DNA of 64,000 nucleotides from Paenibacillus paridis. Its GTDB lineage: Bacteria; Bacillota; Bacilli; Paenibacillales; Paenibacillaceae. How positions within the stretch are numbered: the stretch's first letter is position 1; every line of letters starts with the position of its first letter. The notes beneath the pieces are model-generated. The model saw only the letters and a list, made by a program, of their open reading frames with translations, had not been told where the DNA came from and did not search any database. The stretch covers positions 620,001 to 684,000 of the forward strand of contig NZ_VCIX01000092.1 in the NCBI RefSeq assembly GCF_006345825.1. Direction: 5' to 3'. A program made the position numbers and the translations under genes. Shown one piece after another: positions 60,517 through 64,000 of this stretch.

Positions 60517-62028
60517 ATGAGGCATCCGGTTTTGACAATGGAAGGAATCAGCAAGGAGTTTCCAGGAGTAAAAGCACTGTCCGATGTCAACTTTGAACTG
60601 TATCCAGGTGAGGTTCATGCACTCATGGGGGAGAACGGAGCGGGGAAATCTACGCTAATGAAGGTTTTATCTGGCGTCTATTCAGCGACCCAGGGAAAGA
60701 TCAAGCTGAAGGGCAAGGAAGTGACCTTCGGCAACCCACTAGATGCCCAGCGGCAAGGAGTATCGATTATCCATCAGGAATTCAACTTATTCTCTAATTT
60801 ATCTGCTGCGGAAAATATATTTATCGATCGGCCTGAGATGACAAGCAGGTTTGGACGAATACAGTGGTCAAAAATGTTTGACGAGGCGCAGCGTCTGGTT
60901 GATTCCATTGGAGGCGGCGAAATCGATGTCCGCAAGGAGGTTCGCCATCTTGGGGTTCATAGCCAGCAAGTTATCGAGATTGCCAAAGCGCTCTCCTTTC
61001 AAGCCGATGTATTGATTATGGATGAGCCATCGGCCGCTTTGCCAGAAAACGAAGTGAAGAAAATGTTTGAGGTCGTCAACCGCTTGCGGGCACAAGGCGT
61101 AGCCATCGTGTATGTATCCCATCGCATGAAGGAAATTTTCGAGATTGCGGATAAGGTGACGGTCCTGCGGGATGGCACCAAGATCGATACCCGAAGCATC
61201 GATGAGGTAACCGAGCAGAGCCTCATTCAAATGATGGTTGGCAAAGAGGTTAACCAGCTGTATCCGGTACGCAAGCAAGAGCATGGGGAAAAGGTTGTGC
61301 TGCAGGTGAATCAACTGTCGCTTGATTCCACTCACCGTATCTCCTTCGAACTGCGAAGGGGAGAAATTCTAGGCTTGTTCGGTGTTCCGGGCTCCGGCTC
61401 GCATACCATTGCAGAGCGCCTATTCGGATTGAAGCGGGGAACGGGTGAAATTATTATCAACGGCACCTCAGTTAGAATCAATAGTCCTAACGAAGCCAAA
61501 GCCAAACGGATAGCTTACGTCCCGCCAGATCGTCATCGACAGGGCATTATTAAACCGATGTCGATTCGGCAAAATTTGTCGCTCCCCATACTTCCCGAGC
61601 TTTCCAAGGGTATCGTAATGGATCGTGCCCGGATCGAGCAAATGAGCGGCGAGTATATGGAGAAGCTTCGGATTAAAGCGCCTAGCGATCAGCAGAGCGT
61701 AGACTTTCTGAGCGGGGGCAATCAGCAGAAGGTTGTCATCGGCAAATGGCTTGCAGCCAAACCGGAAATTCTAATCCTGGAAGAGCCGACGCGAGGCGTT
61801 GATGTCGGGGCGAAGGCAGAGATTTACAACATTATTCATCAACTCGCGGAGGAAGGGCTGAGCATCTTGCTGATTTCTTCCGAAATGCCGGAGGTCATTG
61901 GACTGAGTGACCGCATCTTGGTGCTATACAAGGGTGAGGTCGTGCATGAATTCGCACATGGCGAGGCTGATCAGGAGCAATTGCTGCAGCGAGCTTCACA
62001 TCCACGCCTAGAAGGAGGCACTGTATGA
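60517..62028 (+). CDS. rbsA: Ribose-type ABC transporter double ATPase (RbsA/MglA-like)
   Basis: A 503-residue protein with two fused ATPase domains, powering a carbohydrate-uptake class 2 importer. Domain 1 has Walker A GENGAGKST (about 39-47), an SQQVIEIAKAL signature region and Walker B DVLIMDEPSAAL. Domain 2 has the usual degenerate P-loop (GVPGSGSHT), LSGGNQQKVVIGKWLA and LILEEPTRGVDVGAK. GAGGAGG precedes ATG. It overlaps the following permease gene by 4 bases. Ribose is suggested by the kinase, but AI-2, rhamnose or xylose systems share this architecture. Confidence 0.92.
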   Translation: MRHPVLTMEGISKEFPGVKALSDVNFELYPGEVHALMGENGAGKSTLMKVLSGVYSATQGKIKLKGKEVTFGNPLDAQRQGVSIIHQEFNLFSNLSAAENIFIDRPEMTSRFGRIQWSKMFDEAQRLVDSIGGGEIDVRKEVRHLGVHSQQVIEIAKALSFQADVLIMDEPSAALPENEVKKMFEVVNRLRAQGVAIVYVSHRMKEIFEIADKVTVLRDGTKIDTRSIDEVTEQSLIQMMVGKEVNQLYPVRKQEHGEKVVLQVNQLSLDSTHRISFELRRGEILGLFGVPGSGSHTIAERLFGLKRGTGEIIINGTSVRINSPNEAKAKRIAYVPPDRHRQGIIKPMSIRQNLSLPILPELSKGIVMDRARIEQMSGEYMEKLRIKAPSDQQSVDFLSGGNQQKVVIGKWLAAKPEILILEEPTRGVDVGAKAEIYNIIHQLAEEGLSILLISSEMPEVIGLSDRILVLYKGEVVHEFAHGEADQEQLLQRASHPRLEGGTV

Positions 62029-62987
62029 AACGCCTATTGAATGTGCATGAAGCGCCTATCATTGTATTTACGATTCTTGTCATTGTGTTGTTTTCGATTA
62101 TTTCGCCCGATTTTTTTCAATTTGATAATATTCGGCTGATTCTCGACCAGAATATCTCCATGTTTATTGTAGCGATTGGAATGACCATGGTTATCCTTTT
62201 GGGAGGGATGGATTTATCGGTTGGCTCTGTTCTGGCAGTAACAGCAACCTCTGTCGGGCTGTTTCTCAGCCATGGCATCCATCCGTGGATTGCAGCTTTC
62301 ATGGGAATCGTTATAGGGGTTCTGTGCGGGATGGTCAATGGTTATTTTATAGCGGTGAGGAAGATTCCGGACATTATTGTTACGTTAGCCACCATGTATA
62401 TTTTCAGAGGTATTGCGGTTGGCATTAGCGGAGGAACCTGGATGACCAACTTTCCGGATGGGTTTCGCTACTTCGGACAAGGTACGCTGCTTGGCCTATC
62501 CTTTCCTTTGTTAACAGCCATTCTTCTTATTGGTATCTTCATCTACTTGCTTAAATTCACTCGGATGGGCAGACGAATCTACGCGATTGGAGGGAATGGC
62601 TCCGCAGCCAAGCTTGCGGGTATTAGCGTGGCGAAATCCAAGTTTATGGTGTACGTACTAACAGGCTTGCTAGTTGGGGTGGCCTCGGTCATTTTTGCCT
62701 CCAAGGTAGGCAGCGTGCAAGCCTCAACAGCGGGAAACAGTTTATCATTTGAAGTGATGGCAGCGGTTCTGATCGGCGGCGGAAGCATATTTGGCGGTAT
62801 CGGTACCGTAGCGGGAACGATGCTGGGCGTACTCTTTATGGGCATTATTAAAAACGGACTGATTATCTCTAAGGTGTCTCCGTTCTGGGTAGATGCTACG
62901 ACCGGTTTTCTGATTATTCTGGCAATTGTTATTAATACGCTGCAGCGCATCCGTCAAAACAAAGGCAAAGAGGGTGATTTGGTATGA
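62025..62987 (+). CDS. Ribose-type ABC transporter permease 1 (RbsC-like)
   Basis: A 320-residue inner-membrane subunit with eight to ten predicted helices of the BPD_transp_2 family: IGMTMVILLGGMDLSVGSVL near the start, GVLCGMVNGYFIAVRKIPDI, and VLIGGGSIFGGIGTVAGTML followed by IIKNGLIISKVSPF at the end. It overlaps the ATPase gene by 4 bases and the second permease by 4 bases, so all are translationally coupled. Confidence 0.92.
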   Translation: MKRLLNVHEAPIIVFTILVIVLFSIISPDFFQFDNIRLILDQNISMFIVAIGMTMVILLGGMDLSVGSVLAVTATSVGLFLSHGIHPWIAAFMGIVIGVLCGMVNGYFIAVRKIPDIIVTLATMYIFRGIAVGISGGTWMTNFPDGFRYFGQGTLLGLSFPLLTAILLIGIFIYLLKFTRMGRRIYAIGGNGSAAKLAGISVAKSKFMVYVLTGLLVGVASVIFASKVGSVQASTAGNSLSFEVMAAVLIGGGSIFGGIGTVAGTMLGVLFMGIIKNGLIISKVSPFWVDATTGFLIILAIVINTLQRIRQNKGKEGDLV

Positions 62988-63928
62988 GTGCATGGACAAG
63001 CCAGTTCTCGCTCAAGTCAAATAAACTAGTGGTTCAGTTGGTTTTGCTGATCTTTATTCTCGTTCTGTTCAGCATCTTGTCTCCCTACTTTCTGTCCGTC
63101 ACGAACTTCATGAACGTGTTGAACCAGATGGTCGAGGTGGGCCTGATCGCGATCCCTATGACGATGATTATTATATCCGGCGCCATGGATCTCTCGGTCG
63201 GCTCGATTCTAGCATTTTCCGCCGTATGCATGGGCGTTGCATTCGAGCGTGGCATTAATATTTGGGTCAGCATGGGGATTGGCTTGCTGGCAGGAGTATT
63301 ATGCGGAGCAGTTAACGGCTATTTAATTGCGAGGCACCGGATGCAGGCGATCGTCGTCACCATCGGGATGCTGGTCATGCTTCGAGGTCTCGTTTACGTC
63401 ATTAATGAAGGCAGGCCGATCAGCGGCTTCCCGGATTCCTTTTACTTTTTGGGTCAGCAGTATATCGGAGGAGTACCGTTTAACGCAATATTCCTTGTGG
63501 TGATGTTCCTGATAGCCAGCTTTGTCATGAAGAAAACAAGATTCAGCACCTATGTGTATGGGATTGGGAATAATGAAGAAGTCGTCCACTATTCCGGCAT
63601 TTCAGTGGTACGCATCAGATTCATTCTCTTTATGCTTAGCGGTTTATTTTCGGCTTTGGCGGGTGTATTCCTGATGTCTCGTCTAGCAAGTGCAGAGGCG
63701 ACTTCGGGTACCAATATAGAGCTAGATGTTATCACAGCTACTTTGATAGGAGGCACGCATATTTTTGGGGGAAGGGGGAGTCTTGCAGGGACCTTTGTTG
63801 GGCTGCTGATCATTGTGTTTTTGCGAAATGGCTTGAATTTGCTCGGCGTTTCAGTGCTTTACCAAGCGGTTATCCTAGGTGCGCTGCTTCTGCTTGCTGT
63901 AGGAAACAAAAAATTCAATGGAGTGTGA
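62984..63928 (+). CDS. Ribose-type ABC transporter permease 2
   Basis: A 314-residue second permease of the same family: IPMTMIIISGAMDLSVGSIL, GVLCGAVNGYLIARHRMQAI and LIGGTHIFGGRGSLAGTFVG. It is clearly different from the first permease (not a duplicate). Classical ribose importers use one RbsC as homodimer; two different permeases are typical of AI-2 (LsrC/LsrD) and rhamnose (RhaP/RhaQ) importers, so the substrate assignment should stay open. Confidence 0.92.
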   Translation: MSAWTSQFSLKSNKLVVQLVLLIFILVLFSILSPYFLSVTNFMNVLNQMVEVGLIAIPMTMIIISGAMDLSVGSILAFSAVCMGVAFERGINIWVSMGIGLLAGVLCGAVNGYLIARHRMQAIVVTIGMLVMLRGLVYVINEGRPISGFPDSFYFLGQQYIGGVPFNAIFLVVMFLIASFVMKKTRFSTYVYGIGNNEEVVHYSGISVVRIRFILFMLSGLFSALAGVFLMSRLASAEATSGTNIELDVITATLIGGTHIFGGRGSLAGTFVGLLIIVFLRNGLNLLGVSVLYQAVILGALLLLAVGNKKFNGV

Positions 63929-63933
63929 AACCT

Positions 63934-64000
63934 ATGAAAAAACTAGCTTTGGCGTTACTAACGGGTGTATTGGCTTTGAATTTGGCGGCTTGCGGAAATA
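63934..64000 (+). CDS. Sugar-binding lipoprotein, truncated by window end
   Basis: Only the first 22 residues are in the window: a lipoprotein signal peptide MKKLALALLTGVLALNLAAC with the lipobox LAAC, then GN. Position after the two permeases makes it the substrate-binding protein of the importer. GGAG lies 10 bases before ATG. Confidence 0.85.
   Translation, partial: MKKLALALLTGVLALNLAACGN

Noticed and set aside
1..64000. Search for tRNA, rRNA, prophage, transposase or integrase genes
   Set aside because: No cloverleaf, rRNA core or DDE/tyrosine-recombinase motifs recognised by eye in the window.

Overview
The window looks like chromosomal DNA of a Gram-positive, spore-forming, low-to-mid GC Firmicute, most likely Paenibacillus or a close relative. 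The evidence is a CwlJ-type spore cortex hydrolase, a very large cell-surface protein ending in three S-layer homology repeats, YesM/YesN-type two-component pairs beside sugar ABC transporters, AGGAGG-type ribosome binding sites with many TTG/GTG starts, and two ECF sigma/DUF4179 modules. No rRNA, tRNA, CRISPR array, prophage or intact insertion sequence was seen.

Region by region. 0-2.5 kb: a SAM-methyltransferase, OmpR-type response regulator and histidine kinase operon. 3-7.6 kb: an APH-like phosphotransferase with a tiny helix-turn-helix ORF overlapping its stop, a frameshifted acetyltransferase, a DUF1877 protein, and a TetR regulator coupled to a second-copy type I methionine aminopeptidase. 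7.7-11.8 kb: a decayed AT-rich stretch with remnants of SRPBCC and methyltransferase genes, a lipoprotein and three unrecognised small genes. 12-17.2 kb: a VOC protein, nitronate monooxygenase, MarR plus haloalkane dehalogenase, MerR plus short-chain dehydrogenase, and CwlJ. 17.3-22.3 kb: a 1622-residue lectin/repeat/SLH surface protein. 22.4-27.5 kb: divergent MATE exporter/TetR with three near-identical operators, a small membrane protein, and a SLAC1/TehA-like transporter divergent from a MarR-GNAT pair. 27.5-34.8 kb: a PQQ-like beta-propeller protein, an ECF sigma/anti-sigma pair, a WapI-like orphan immunity protein, EcsC, a metallo-beta-lactamase-fold hydrolase and a lipoprotein.

35-47.9 kb is a carbohydrate-utilisation locus: two MalF/MalG-type permeases, a YesM kinase, a YesN regulator, a lipoprotein binding protein, a GH125 alpha-mannosidase, a GH36/27-like hydrolase, an AraC regulator and a GH105-like hydrolase. 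None of the hydrolases has a signal peptide, so imported oligosaccharides are probably cut inside the cell. No transporter ATPase is encoded here, so a shared MsmX-type ATPase is inferred.

48-53 kb carries a TetR regulator, two FrnE-like DsbA-family proteins, an old-yellow-enzyme reductase and a 14-helix MFS exporter. Three 14-bp palindromes (two of the form GGACCNNNNGGTCC) precede the TetR gene, the first DsbA gene and the reductase gene, which points to a small electrophile or quinone stress regulon resembling NemR-NemA in logic. 53-57.8 kb: LysE exporter with AraC regulator, a second ECF sigma/DUF4179 pair, a CBS-pair protein and a DUF1697 protein. 57.9-64 kb: a ribose-type operon (LacI regulator, ribokinase, double ATPase, two distinct permeases and the start of a binding protein cut by the window end), preceded by a good promoter and several LacI/CcpA-like sites.
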